Shown here piece after piece: positions 49,487 to 59,408 of a stretch of DNA of 64,000 nucleotides. Source of the DNA: Porcisia hertigi (taxonomy: Eukaryota > Euglenozoa > Kinetoplastea > Trypanosomatida > Trypanosomatidae); assembly GCF_017918235.1 (NCBI RefSeq), contig NC_090595.1:3693501-3757500 (forward strand). The letters are read 5' to 3'. How positions within the stretch are numbered: the first letter of the stretch is position 1; every line of letters starts with the position of its first letter. The notes below the pieces were generated by a model. The model was not told the DNA's origin. It saw only the letters and a list, made by a program, of their open reading frames with translations, and did not search any database. A program made the position numbers and the translations under genes.

Positions 49487-52400
49487 CTACTTGCGCTTGA
49501 CGAATTGCCTGCGGTGAAAGAGGTCCGCCTGGTTCAACATTTTGCGTCCGATTGGCGAGGCGCAGACATCCTCGAAGGTACACTTCAATGCCGTGTCAAA
49601 GAGAAGCCGCAGATTCATTTTTCTACACGGATCTGCTTGACCCATCAATCGCGCATTTGTCGCCTTGAGATGGCAGAGCGCGTCCATCTCATCAAATGAG
49701 ACGCGGCCCTCTGCCCCCGGGGCAGAGAAAATGTAGAACGCCTTTTGGAAGCCGCGGATCGGCTGCGCGTCGGCACACAAGAAACCGAGCAGTGTGTGCG
49801 GTTGAATAACCTGGTTGGTGGGGTCATGAAATGTGCTCCACAGAATTCTCGTGTAGGCTTCGGCCAGCGCGCTGTCGAGGTAGCGGTCAATAAAACGGGG
49901 CACCTTGAGAAACTGCTCCTCGGTTAGACCACAAACTCCGAGGCTCGCTCGCGTGTCCAGGAGATCCTGGAGTAAAAACTCTCGAGCACCCCTCTGCGCG
50001 GTGACAACCGCCGGCGTGGCTGCTGCGCTGACCGGTGTGACCCAAAAAAGTAGGTGCACAACCACCTCACGCCAGTCTACAAAGCCGGTATGCTGTGGGT
50101 CGAACGTGTCAAAGAGTTCCTCGCGGGTTTTGACAACCATGTGAGCCGCGTCCAGACCGATAGCGGCAGCCTCGGTATAGTCTTGGTCCGTCACGAGAAG
50201 CAGAAAGTCGAAGCGACTTAGCTGATAATCTGGTGCAACGCAGCGGAAGTGCTGGACAAGCTCGAGCAGCCGCACCGCTGTGAGCCCCGGGTGCAGGGTG
50301 AGCTGCGGATCGATCAGCTGTGCGCAGAGCGGCACGTCTGTAATGAAGCTCCGGCGCTCCTCATTTGTGGATCTAGTCCTCGATTGCGTGACCATTGTGG
50401 GCCCCCGCGCGTCGGACGTAGTTTCGGCATTGTGCGAAACCCCCGTCGCCCTCTCCGGGAGAACTGCGAAGGTGGTGCAGCCCAGGTGCATCGCAGGGCT
50501 TTTCTTCTCTGCCTCCACACACTCACGCAAAACGTACACAGCTGTGTTTGCGGCAACAGCTTCTCGGGCCATCATCTCTGAAAGGCTTGCCTCCATTCGC
50601 GTGCGCATTTTCTTGGCGTGCGTGTCCGCCTCCCTCAGCAACTGTTGCCAACAGGAGTACATTAATGCCACCCGCGAGGAAGCGGCAGCCCTTTCGGCCT
50701 CCATTAACGCGTAGCACTTGGACGTAGCGACGACTAAGACGTGAGGCGGTGCGGCAAGGTTGTTCGTTGTCATGGTTGCACCACCACCAGTACCACCGCC
50801 GACGCGCTTCGCTGTTTTCCCATGCATCTCCACGGCAGCCTTAAGCTTATCTGTGATGGTTGAAAAGCCGTTCAGCACACCCTGCATCAGCTCCACAAGC
50901 TGGTCCTCTGCGATCTTCTCATTTTGCTCCTCCACTGCCCGGTGCCCCCTCTTGGATGTTGCCGCTCGTTTCTCCTTGGCTGATTTTATGTTCATTGCCG
51001 ACCCCAACGAAAGATCCGCGATAGCGCTGACCGATTGCGTTAGTCGGTTAGGGCTGTTCGCCGACAGCCGCGGCATGTCCGCCTCGACGTCATCAAACAT
51101 GAGTGGCTCCCCCGTGACGGCGCCGAGGAAAAAGGAAAACATGTGAAACGCGAAGACGTATCGATCCACCTCAGCCTGCAGGAGGCGCGCGAACTCCTGA
51201 CACACAAGCGCCTGCCAGCCCCCCACGAAGCTTGCCCTGCTGGTGAACAAGTCAAGCAAGCCATTCGCCTCGGCGTCCCGCAGGGCGATGCACCTGTGGA
51301 GTGCATCACCCAGCGCGTCCAGCGACAGGTGCAGCTCGGCCTTGCACGTCGGCAACACCCGCAGGGATGCTGGCAGCGAATCGAAGCTTTCTTGGAAGCG
51401 GTGCAAGATCGCCTGTTTGTCATCCGGCCGCCTCCAGTATAACATCATTTGCGACTCCACTTGGGTGTAATAGTGGAGAAACATTTGCACCAGCTGCGTT
51501 GTGCCGCGCCAGACACCGGCGTAGTCGGCTTCGTAAAGGTCAGTGAAATGTGCCAAAGCCTCCAGCATGACATTGGCCGCAGAAGCGCTTAGTGTCGCCG
51601 TTGGCAAGCACGACGGCCTCACGGTCGCCTGGAGGGCAGGCGGGAGTGGGGCGCCTTTCTCAGTGTACAGCTCGGCAAGCCGCAGCCGTTCCGCCTCACG
51701 AGCAGCGGTCTGTGACTCAAACGCCGTCTGCAACTCGCTTAGCCGGGCAACAGAAGCGTCGCGCTCGTGAAGCAGCTGCTGGCTAATTTGGAAGTCGGAG
51801 ATTATCTGGCTCACCGTCTGCAGTGCCTCCTGTTGCACCTCCTCGGCTGTGCGGTCGCCCGCCAGCTCGTAGATGGGGGCAAACGGAGGGCTCTCCGACT
51901 GACGCGTCAGCCATCGGCGTATGGCACTCCATCTCTCCATCTGGTGAAAGAAGCTTTCATATAGCTCCACTGACGATGCATCAGGGCGCCCGAGTGGCAC
52001 CATGTACGGCAACCGCTCCTGCGGTGGTGGATTGTAGATGAGATGATACCTCTTGCCAGTTTCGCAGTCCGTGCGCAGTCCTGCAAAGCGGCGAAACACC
52101 TCCTCAGGGGAACAGCTGATGTGCAGCACCCCTGAGATCCCTGTAGGAAGGGAGGCCAACTCCTGCTCCGCCCGCTTCACGAAGGCGCGCTCCGCCTCCT
52201 GGGAGGGCTGCGTGTCCTCCACTTCTGGCAGCTCCACCGGAGGGAGAGAAGCAAGATCCACCTTTTTGATCGTGCGCGTCTTGGATTCTTGCTTCACTGG
52301 CACTTCCTGCTCTATTGCTAGACTATCGGAGAGACGCAAAAGGGGAGGCAGCTCCTCTGTCGCGGCCTCCATGGGAGCCACGGCGTCACTGCCGCCCTCT

Positions 52401-53563
52401 GCCGCCCTTGACAGACCCCATCGCTGCGCAACCATTTGATGCGGGTGCACCGGCTCGCTGCTCAATCGCTGCGCAATGGTCTTGTAGGCATCGACGGTGC
52501 GGAAGACCCCCTCGAGAAGAACGGCGTCATACGGCAACGCCTCGCGTGCGTCTTGCAGCTCCGTCAGCTGCACGGAGAGCAGCTCCGTCATAAGCTGTGC
52601 CTCCACGGCGCGCCCATCCAGAAGCGTTTCCTCCACGCAGCGTCCGAGCGTGGCCCAGTCGCGGACATCTTCCTCTTTCTCCGTGGCGTCTGATGAGGCG
52701 GCTTGCAGAGCCCGCTGCACTAGCGACTCATCGGAGATGCACAAAATGTGGTACTTTGACTTCAAAAAACTGGCCAAAAGACTCTTGCCCCCATACTTGG
52801 GGCCATCTAGCACGAAGATCGGCACCGAGCAAGACCGAAGCACCTGCGCCAGTGGTGGTCTCGATCGCTGTTGCTCGTAGCAGAGCTCCAGAAGGGCGAG
52901 AAATTCTGGGCTTGACTGGGCGTACGGACTGCCGTGCAAGATGTGATGAAACGCCTCCTTGACGGCTGAGACAGCGATGTCCTCCGCCGAAGACCGCTGC
53001 CACAGCGTCGCGTCCACGGAAAACGCTTTGAGGAGCTGTGTGCTCGAGTGGCTGAGGTAGTTCGTCTCCAGCCCAGTCAAGCACTGCGCAGTGCGCTCCA
53101 TCACATCTTCCAGTGCTACCCACACAGCCCCGTTACGATCGGCGAGCATCCGAGCGGCGTACCGAGCGCTCAACGCCTCCAAACGTGCCTGGTCGCTTTT
53201 TTCCACGCTAAGCTGCGCCTCTACCTCTCGCTGGCGAGTGTGCTCCAGTAACGCGATGTCTCGGACCTGTTTGTGTTTCTTTGCCGACTCAATGTCGAGC
53301 TGACGGGTGATCGCGCGCTCGCACACCTCCGACCAACAGCCTGCAGTCTGTCGAAGCGTCAGCATGACGCCTTCCTCTGCGGTGGAGAGGCGGGTCACGT
53401 GGAAACAAATATCGTTCAAAAAGCAGCCGCGAGTTTTCGAAATGCGGGCCTCATTCAGGGCATCTTGGTACTCGTTGCGCAACTTGCGACGACGGGCACG
53501 GCTGTCGCGATCCTCCTTGTGTGCCCACGCGATGGAGGCTCGGTAGTCGTCCTCGAAGCTCAT
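49487..53563 (-). CDS. SPEF2: SPEF2/CPC1-like axonemal protein, 1358 aa
   Basis: The N-terminal 230 residues are charged and helical. A degenerate adenylate-kinase-like NTPase region begins at IFVLDGPKYGGKSLLASFLK (P-loop-like GPKYGGKS, 254-261) and is followed by FRTVDAYKTIAQRL. Long helical parts fill the middle. An EF-hand-like segment, ELFDTFDPQHTGFVDWREVV, sits near 1149-1168 with a second possible one at EGRVSFDEMDAL. This order (ADK-like, coils, C-terminal EF-like) matches sperm flagellar protein 2 and Chlamydomonas CPC1 of the central-pair projection. The N-terminal calponin-homology domain of SPEF2 is not seen. Expected site: axoneme central apparatus. The listed frame begins upstream at GTG; the ATG giving MSFEDDYRAS is used. 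Confidence 0.75.
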   Translation of the reverse strand: MSFEDDYRASIAWAHKEDRDSRARRRKLRNEYQDALNEARISKTRGCFLNDICFHVTRLSTAEEGVMLTLRQTAGCWSEVCERAITRQLDIESAKKHKQVRDIALLEHTRQREVEAQLSVEKSDQARLEALSARYAARMLADRNGAVWVALEDVMERTAQCLTGLETNYLSHSSTQLLKAFSVDATLWQRSSAEDIAVSAVKEAFHHILHGSPYAQSSPEFLALLELCYEQQRSRPPLAQVLRSCSVPIFVLDGPKYGGKSLLASFLKSKYHILCISDESLVQRALQAASSDATEKEEDVRDWATLGRCVEETLLDGRAVEAQLMTELLSVQLTELQDAREALPYDAVLLEGVFRTVDAYKTIAQRLSSEPVHPHQMVAQRWGLSRAAEGGSDAVAPMEAATEELPPLLRLSDSLAIEQEVPVKQESKTRTIKKVDLASLPPVELPEVEDTQPSQEAERAFVKRAEQELASLPTGISGVLHISCSPEEVFRRFAGLRTDCETGKRYHLIYNPPPQERLPYMVPLGRPDASSVELYESFFHQMERWSAIRRWLTRQSESPPFAPIYELAGDRTAEEVQQEALQTVSQIISDFQISQQLLHERDASVARLSELQTAFESQTAAREAERLRLAELYTEKGAPLPPALQATVRPSCLPTATLSASAANVMLEALAHFTDLYEADYAGVWRGTTQLVQMFLHYYTQVESQMMLYWRRPDDKQAILHRFQESFDSLPASLRVLPTCKAELHLSLDALGDALHRCIALRDAEANGLLDLFTSRASFVGGWQALVCQEFARLLQAEVDRYVFAFHMFSFFLGAVTGEPLMFDDVEADMPRLSANSPNRLTQSVSAIADLSLGSAMNIKSAKEKRAATSKRGHRAVEEQNEKIAEDQLVELMQGVLNGFSTITDKLKAAVEMHGKTAKRVGGGTGGGATMTTNNLAAPPHVLVVATSKCYALMEAERAAASSRVALMYSCWQQLLREADTHAKKMRTRMEASLSEMMAREAVAANTAVYVLRECVEAEKKSPAMHLGCTTFAVLPERATGVSHNAETTSDARGPTMVTQSRTRSTNEERRSFITDVPLCAQLIDPQLTLHPGLTAVRLLELVQHFRCVAPDYQLSRFDFLLLVTDQDYTEAAAIGLDAAHMVVKTREELFDTFDPQHTGFVDWREVVVHLLFWVTPVSAAATPAVVTAQRGAREFLLQDLLDTRASLGVCGLTEEQFLKVPRFIDRYLDSALAEAYTRILWSTFHDPTNQVIQPHTLLGFLCADAQPIRGFQKAFYIFSAPGAEGRVSFDEMDALCHLKATNARLMGQADPCRKMNLRLLFDTALKCTFEDVCASPIGRKMLNQADLFHRRQFVKRK

Positions 53564-54382
53564 GTCTTCAGCGCATACCCATGTAAGAAAAGCCACCTAT
53601 AACAAAGATGTGTGGGTACGGCTCCCAGACGAACAAACAAACGAGGCACAACCAACGCGAGTGAAATTTTGCGCACCGACTCACACGGGCGACGTTCTTC
53701 TGCAGAGTGAGCGGTGCGAAGACGGGAGAGGGGGTATGCGCAACGCCACGATGCAGGGGGCGCTTGGTGGTACAGCAGGGATGGCGAATGCATTGTTAGG
53801 TGACAGGGGACGCGGTAAAGAGAGAAGTGAAACAAACAAACAAAAAAAAAAGAGGGGGAAGAGACAGAGAGAAAGCAGATGAGAAGAGGTACAACTAGCC
53901 GGCATCAGTGTCGCTCGAGACTTTTCAGGTTAACGTCGATTCACGCTACGAGCCACAGTGGCTAAGACAGGTGATGTTGATGTGCATGCGTGTACGTGTG
54001 GATGTCTGGCGCAATCAGCGGAACACAAGCCATGGCGGCTTGAGGTAGCCCTGCATCCATTTCGTGCGATGTCGCCTTTGTACGTGAACATATGCGCAGC
54101 GGGGCCGCTCGTCGGCTACTAGGCTCAATACCAACGATACGATAAAAGACACGCGCATACGTTCGTGCGTGGGAGAGTTGTCCTGCTGTCATGCCCCCCC
54201 CCCCAATACGCACTCCCTCAAGTGCCACAGACACGTTATCCCGGAGAACATGTGGAGTAAAGAAAACAGAAGAGAAGGGGAGAGCCGAGGGAGCGCAGCT
54301 CGTGCAAAAAAAAAAAACGAGATGCCGATTCGCTGTGTCATACTAAGGTAAGGGGAAAATGCTGCATACCTCGAAAAGGAGC
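53564..54382. other. Spacer between the 283-aa and SPEF2-like genes
   Basis: No gene. A runs at about 53839-53850 and 54306-54317, G/A-rich stretches and a C run at 54194-54203 are seen. Sense-strand pyrimidine tracts between 53800 and 53880 could serve SPEF2-like mRNA splicing. Confidence 0.5.
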
Positions 54383-55234
54383 TCAGAGATTGCGGCTCCA
54401 CGGTTTGACGCCCTTTGGAGCAGGTTTCGTAATGTTGATGCGCCGCATCGATTGATTGTACTCGTTGTACGTCTTGAAAAAATTTAGAACAGGGTGGCGC
54501 ACCTGCCGCCACTGGAGACGACCCTGCCACCACAGTCGGAGGTCCACGGTCAAACGCTTGCAAGACGGGTGAAACAGGTACGCGAAAAGCATTGGCGTGA
54601 TGTATCGGCAGGTGTCTGAAATGAAAGCCCAAGCCCAATTCTCACCAGTAAATACGGCCTCCGCCTTCATAATCTTCTGCTCCACTACAAAGTAAGCCGT
54701 GCCGTTGTGATGCGGGTCGTCCACAAACTGGTTCCGTGTTGTGCCTACCACCTCCAGTGCATGCTGGATCTCTTGAACGTCGTCGATTTGTGTCTCGAAT
54801 ATGCGCCTCTGCCGTGCGTCGTACACACGCTTCTGCACACCGTACATAACACGATTGGAGTAGCGCTGTCGCTTGTAGTACCTGGGGAACACCATTGTCT
54901 GGGTGCAGCGATAAAACCCATAAAAATGGACCACAGCTATCGGGTAGCATGCGTACGGGATGAGCATAGAGTACAGGAACGCACGGATAGGCGGAATAAC
55001 CATGCCGAAGTCGATAAAGCCAAGGCGTTCGCTCGTTCGGCTGCGTGTGTGTAGCGGCTCGTCCCAGAGATCAGTCAAAAGCAAGCCGTGAAGCGACCAC
55101 GCTCTATTCGCAGATGTCTCCGGTCTCCACGCCGGGCCACCACTCCGTTCTGGGAAGTGCGCGGCCAACGACGCCAACGGGGAAGTCGAGGGGGTAGGGG
55201 TAGGGTTAGGCGTCATTGCGGCAGCTCTACTCAT
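54383..55234 (-). CDS. Unknown protein with membrane segments, 283 aa
   Basis: I do not recognise the family. The first 45 residues are Pro/Thr/Ser-rich. A long hydrophobic stretch (about 78-106, MVIPPIRAFLYSMLIPYACYPIAVVHFY) could be one or two membrane helices, and a second one (about 203-225, WAFISDTCRYITPMLFAYLF) a further helix. Between them is an Arg/Tyr-rich soluble part (RYYKRQRYSNRVMYGVQKRV) and a region with TRNQFVDDPHHNGTAYF. The C-terminus is Arg/Trp-rich. This aromatic, basic character recalls kinetoplastid mitochondrial inner-membrane proteins, but that is inference. Alternative ATG at residue 7 is possible. Downstream of POP on the transcript. Confidence 0.78.
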   Translation of the reverse strand: MSRAAAMTPNPTPTPSTSPLASLAAHFPERSGGPAWRPETSANRAWSLHGLLLTDLWDEPLHTRSRTSERLGFIDFGMVIPPIRAFLYSMLIPYACYPIAVVHFYGFYRCTQTMVFPRYYKRQRYSNRVMYGVQKRVYDARQRRIFETQIDDVQEIQHALEVVGTTRNQFVDDPHHNGTAYFVVEQKIMKAEAVFTGENWAWAFISDTCRYITPMLFAYLFHPSCKRLTVDLRLWWQGRLQWRQVRHPVLNFFKTYNEYNQSMRRINITKPAPKGVKPWSRNL

Positions 55235-55877
55235 CTATGGGGAGTGTCGGAAACCGGGTGCCTGTCCACGCGTGGGCGTTGTTAAGTGTTGCCACATTTA
55301 CACCCAAGACGATAAAAATGGTGTCGAACTGTGGGTCGATTTGAATGAAACAGAAGAGGACAAAAGAAATGTGTGTGAATCATAGTGCACCCCCTCCTCC
55401 CTAAAAAAAAAAAAACTCATGTTGGCTGATCACCTCTGCCACTGGGCTCATACAGAGAGAAGCCCCGCTGTTGCGTCAATTGTCTTGTCCGATGGTCTCC
55501 GGCGCAGAAAAAAAACAGGTAGAGAAACCAAAGCTTGTGTGGAATCCGCCTGTTGAGAGTAGCTTCCATGGGGCCCTTGCCGATCTTGCTGGAGAGGAAG
55601 ACAAAAAAAGGGGGATCTGACATCGATGCCTAGAAAGGCGTGTGCTGTTTTCTCGTCTATTTTTGCTCCTCCACCATTGCACCACGACACCAGCCCCGCG
55701 TCTTCAATTGCTTCACGGCTTGGAATACCCCCCAAAAAAGAAAGACACTCGATGTTGAACGCAACGACCTCTGGCGCGCCACAATACACTCACCGAGGAC
55801 GGCTGTTGAGAAATGAAAAACACTTCCCGAATAACACAACGGCTACCTGGAAAAAAAAAACCGGTATAAAATCCGAT

Positions 55878-56425
55878 GTGCGCACTCTGCCACACAACAC
55901 ATCAGCACCACCCCACGCCGGGCCTGTCTGCCCCACGGGGCCCATCGCGGTGTGGGCCAAGCAGCGGCACACACACACACACGCGGTTCTGCAGCACCCA
56001 CTCCGTCATACGTGCGCGGCCTCGGTCACGGGCTCTGCTCACCCCCACCCCCCGGCGTGCACAGAGACACGTGGTGCACCCCGTGGCGTGGCTCAGGTAC
56101 CCCCCCTCCCCTCCCCTGACAGTTGGCAGTGAGCACCGGCTGGGGGTGCGTCCGAGTCACGCCGACACATTGCCCATCATTTCGATGACACGACCGTGTT
56201 TGCGGTCACGGGACACTCCGCCACCGCGACCGCCGACGCCCGTGGCGATCGATCACCCACTGACAGCCCCCCCCCACCCCTCATCCCTCCCCTCATGACA
56301 CAGGTGCTTGGCCCTGTCACTGTCAGTAGTGCTTCAACGCTCGTAGGAAGGAGGGATAAGGGGATTTGTGACTCCGCTACGCAGCGGGGCACTTCTCACC
56401 CCGGGCGCTCCCTGCACTCAGCTGA
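55878..56425. repeat. SIDER2-like degenerate retroposon copy (R3)
   Basis: It starts GTGCGCACTCTGCCACACAA, lacks the extra CA/C stretch of R2 and R4, and ends CCTGCACTCAGCTGA like R2. A few positions (for example GACACTCC for GGGCACTCC, and GATTTG) differ from R1 and R2. It lies in the same orientation as the other copies. It is adjacent to copy B, forming a compound repeat block in the POP 3' flank. Confidence 0.75.
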
Positions 56426-56491
56426 TGCGTATAGTGGTTGGGACCTCCGGTAGCCCAAATAAGAAAATAGTAGACAAAAGAAAAGAAAATC

Positions 56492-57261
56492 CAGAAAATC
56501 TGGCACGAAAAAAGTACCGCCTGTCGCAGTGACGTGGTTGTCGAGTGCACCCCATTCCCGGGTGGGCTGACAGTAAAACAGTTGAAGAGTTCAATAGAGT
56601 TGAGCAATGAAATGATCGCGAGGCCGCTGTATGTAGGATGCTGGTGTCTCACGAACGCAGACAGACAGGCATGCGTGCAGGGTCAGAGGAGCCCTGCAAA
56701 GAGCAGGGGTTGATGTAACAAGATGAGCCCTTGAGGAGACGTGAAGGCAGCAAAGCGTGAAGGGGGGGGGGAGGATAAAATGAGCGAGGGGGGTGGCCAT
56801 CAGCAGCCAAGTTGCAGCCGTGAGGTATGCGTCGGCATTCTCCTCCGCGCACCGTCTTCCATGACGTTCTCTATGCAACTGCATAGCTTCACGCTGGCTT
56901 GCCTTCACCTGAGCCATTTCTTTTTCGGGGAAGCCCTGAGGTTGTCGGTGACCTCATCGTGGTATCCCGGGGACCACAACCCATTCCGTGGGTATGCACG
57001 AAGAGCCCGCTGCCCGCCTCCTCCAGCCCCCATGCTCCCCCCCCCCCTCCTCTCCCCTCTCACCCCACCCGTGCGTATCTGAAAAAAAAAGGGGGATTGG
57101 GGAGGAGAAGGGGTGGGGGGAGGAAGAGAGAAGAGCCTCTTGATTGCATGACCGGATGCGATCGCAGGCGGGTCGTCCTAGATGACGGGGAGAGGATGCT
57201 GTCGATACAACCAGAGATGGACACGGGGGGGTGCCGGCGGGGGAATAGTCGCATGCGCACA
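56492..57261 (+). repeat. 0.77-kb direct repeat, copy B
   Basis: Matches 34732-35497 nearly throughout, including non-repeat-like sequence such as GTTGAAGAGTTCAATAGAGT and GCAACTGCATAGCTTCACGC. The signature-like segment lies at about 56934-57010. Differences seen are single bases (GTGGTTGTCG for GTGGTGGTCG) and G/C/A-run lengths. Its end is 53 nt from the POP stop. Confidence 0.85.
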
Positions 57262-57314
57262 CTCGTGGACGTGCTGTATTTTGGATGAGGATCGGGGAAT
57301 GTGTCATTTTGGTT

Positions 57315-59408
57315 TCAATCTTGCCAAGTAGCGCCAGTGTTTTTCGCTATGAAGGCGAAGATGTCGGATGTCTCCTGGATGATTTTGCTTGTCGGTTTAC
57401 CGCTGCCGTGACCTGCAGACACCTCCACGCGCGCAAGGAAGGGGCCGCCCAGTTCTGGGTTAATGTGCTGCAGCGTGGCGACATACTTGAGTGAGTGCAG
57501 GGGCACCACGCGATCGTCGTGGTCCCCTGTCACCACGAGAATGGCTGGGTACTTGACGCCGGCGCGCACGTTGTGAATGGGACTGAACTTCTCCAAGACC
57601 TCAAAGTCTTTTTCCTTGTCTGGGTCACCGTAGTCGGAGATCCAAGCGTGGCCAATGGTGAACTTATGAAACTTGAACATATCGAGCACGCCGACCTGGC
57701 ATACGGCACAGGAGAAGAGTTCAGGGGCCTGGTTGGCGCAGGCGGCAACGAGGAGGCCGCCGTTGGAACCGCCCATGATGGCAGTTGTTGCGGGAGAGCC
57801 GATGTTGTGGCTGTGGAGATACTTGGCGGCAGCGACAAAATCAGTGAAACAGTTCTGCTTTTTCGTGAGTCGCCCGGCATCGTGCCACGACTGGCCGTAC
57901 TCTCCCCCGCCACGAATGTTTGGGATGGCGAGAACACCGCCAAGGCTCTGTAAATAGACGATGCGCGTCGGGCTAAAGCTAGGGGTCAGGGAGATGCCAA
58001 AGCCGCCGTAGCCGTACAATACCACTGGTGAGCTGGCCGATAGGGCACTCTTCTTGTAGACGAGAAACATGGGAATCTTCGTTCCGTCCTCCGATTCGTA
58101 AAAACGCTGCTCAGTGACGAAGTCTTCCGCGTTGAGACCGTCCACCGTGTCGTCCCTGTAAAGAGCCAGCGAGCTCTGCGGGCTGTTGATGTCCATAACG
58201 AAGGAGCGACCGGGCAACATGAAAGAGGAGACCTTGAAGGAGACAAAGTCCTTCTTGTAGTGGGAGAAAAAGGAGGTGATGGTGCCAACGGGCAAGTCCA
58301 TCCTCGTCATGGTCGCCTCGCCGTGCAACTTGCGGTAGTACATCACGTCCTTGACGTCCTCGAGATACACGAGTAAGAGCGTGTGCTTTACAAGCGCTGC
58401 GAGTTTCAGTACAGATTTATGCTCAGGGACGATAGTTTTTTCCTCGGCCGTGTCGATGTCAAGAGCGATAATCTTTTTGAGCGGTGCATCCTTGGTGCAC
58501 ATCATGTAAAACGTCTTTCCCTCACTGCCGAGGTAGCTGTAGTTGCCCACGAACGTGTTCACTACCTTGTTGAACACCAGTGGCTTCTTCAGCTCCTCGT
58601 AGGAAGATGGCAGCCTGGCAACCCAAATAAGGTTGTACGGCTCACAGCCATCCATCACAGTGATAACGAGATAATCTTGGTCGTCTGTCACCTCTGCCGC
58701 GAAATTCCACTGAGGATGCTCGGGCACCTCTAGAATGACCACATCTTCTGACTGGGGAGTACCGAGCTTGTGAAAGCACACGAACGGTTTCTGCGCAGAG
58801 TCCGTCTCGGCGCCTTTGTCGACGTCCTCGCTCAGCTCGGGGTAGCGCTGGTAGAAGAAGCCCTCGTTCCCCCACCACGAGATGCACGAGAACTTTACCC
58901 AGTTCAGCTTGTCCGGAAGCTTCTCTCCCGTGTTTGCGTTGAGAACATGTATGTACTCCCAGTCGCTGCCCTTATCGCTTAAGCTGTAGGCAAACATTTC
59001 TTCATTCTCACTCCAAGCACGGGTCTTGAGAGCCGTGGTACCGTCGGCGCTGAGGGTGTTGGGGTCCAGAAAGATGGACGGCTTTCCATCCTCGAGAGAG
59101 ACTGTCTGCATGATGACGCTTTGGTTTTGCAAGCCCGTGTTATATTCGTAGTAGTACTTGCCGGCGTGGACGCTGGGATTGGATGTACGCGCGTAGTTGA
59201 TCATCTTTGTCATCTGGCCCGCTATCTTGTCGCGGATGTCATGAGAAGACTTCATGTACACTCCAAATGCCTCGTTTTGCTGCCTCACGAATTCCTTCGT
59301 GACAGGATTGAACGGGTCCTCCAGGTAGTCGTAGGGCTCGTGAATAGTGCGACCGTGCAGCTTGTACGCCGCAGTGGAGCGGCGTGCAGTGGGGTAGAAG
59401 ACTTTCAT
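57315..59408 (-). CDS. POP: Prolyl oligopeptidase (POP, S9A), 697 aa
   Basis: A complete serine peptidase of the prolyl oligopeptidase family. The N-terminal part (about 70-430) is the seven-bladed propeller. The hydrolase domain has PVVLYGYGGFGISLTP, RGGGEYGQSWHDAG, the nucleophile in GGSNGG (S548), the Asp in GDHDDRVVP (about D632) and the His in SAGHGSGKP (about H667). It cleaves short peptides after proline; in T. cruzi the homologue (POP Tc80) is secreted and cleaves collagen. Leishmania POP has been studied as well. No classical signal peptide is visible: the start is MKVFYPTARRSTAAYKLHG. An upstream extension is low-complexity and excluded. The 697-aa length matches trypanosomatid POP. 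Confidence 0.96.
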   Translation of the reverse strand: MKVFYPTARRSTAAYKLHGRTIHEPYDYLEDPFNPVTKEFVRQQNEAFGVYMKSSHDIRDKIAGQMTKMINYARTSNPSVHAGKYYYEYNTGLQNQSVIMQTVSLEDGKPSIFLDPNTLSADGTTALKTRAWSENEEMFAYSLSDKGSDWEYIHVLNANTGEKLPDKLNWVKFSCISWWGNEGFFYQRYPELSEDVDKGAETDSAQKPFVCFHKLGTPQSEDVVILEVPEHPQWNFAAEVTDDQDYLVITVMDGCEPYNLIWVARLPSSYEELKKPLVFNKVVNTFVGNYSYLGSEGKTFYMMCTKDAPLKKIIALDIDTAEEKTIVPEHKSVLKLAALVKHTLLLVYLEDVKDVMYYRKLHGEATMTRMDLPVGTITSFFSHYKKDFVSFKVSSFMLPGRSFVMDINSPQSSLALYRDDTVDGLNAEDFVTEQRFYESEDGTKIPMFLVYKKSALSASSPVVLYGYGGFGISLTPSFSPTRIVYLQSLGGVLAIPNIRGGGEYGQSWHDAGRLTKKQNCFTDFVAAAKYLHSHNIGSPATTAIMGGSNGGLLVAACANQAPELFSCAVCQVGVLDMFKFHKFTIGHAWISDYGDPDKEKDFEVLEKFSPIHNVRAGVKYPAILVVTGDHDDRVVPLHSLKYVATLQHINPELGGPFLARVEVSAGHGSGKPTSKIIQETSDIFAFIAKNTGATWQD

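Larger units (their letters stand above)
55235..57314. other. 2.1-kb spacer between the POP and 283-aa genes, mostly repeat-derived
   Basis: It carries R3 (55878-56425) and copy B of the 0.77-kb repeat (56492-57261), separated by 66 bp. The remaining part, 55235-55877, has A runs near 55404 and 55508 and no gene. Copy B ends 53 nt from the POP stop codon, so most of this spacer is probably POP 3' UTR. Confidence 0.65.

Noticed and set aside
55196-55211. TAGGGGTAGGGTTAGG, telomere-like sequence
   Set aside because: It is coding sequence for the Pro/Thr-rich start of the 283-aa protein and is too short to be an interstitial telomere tract.
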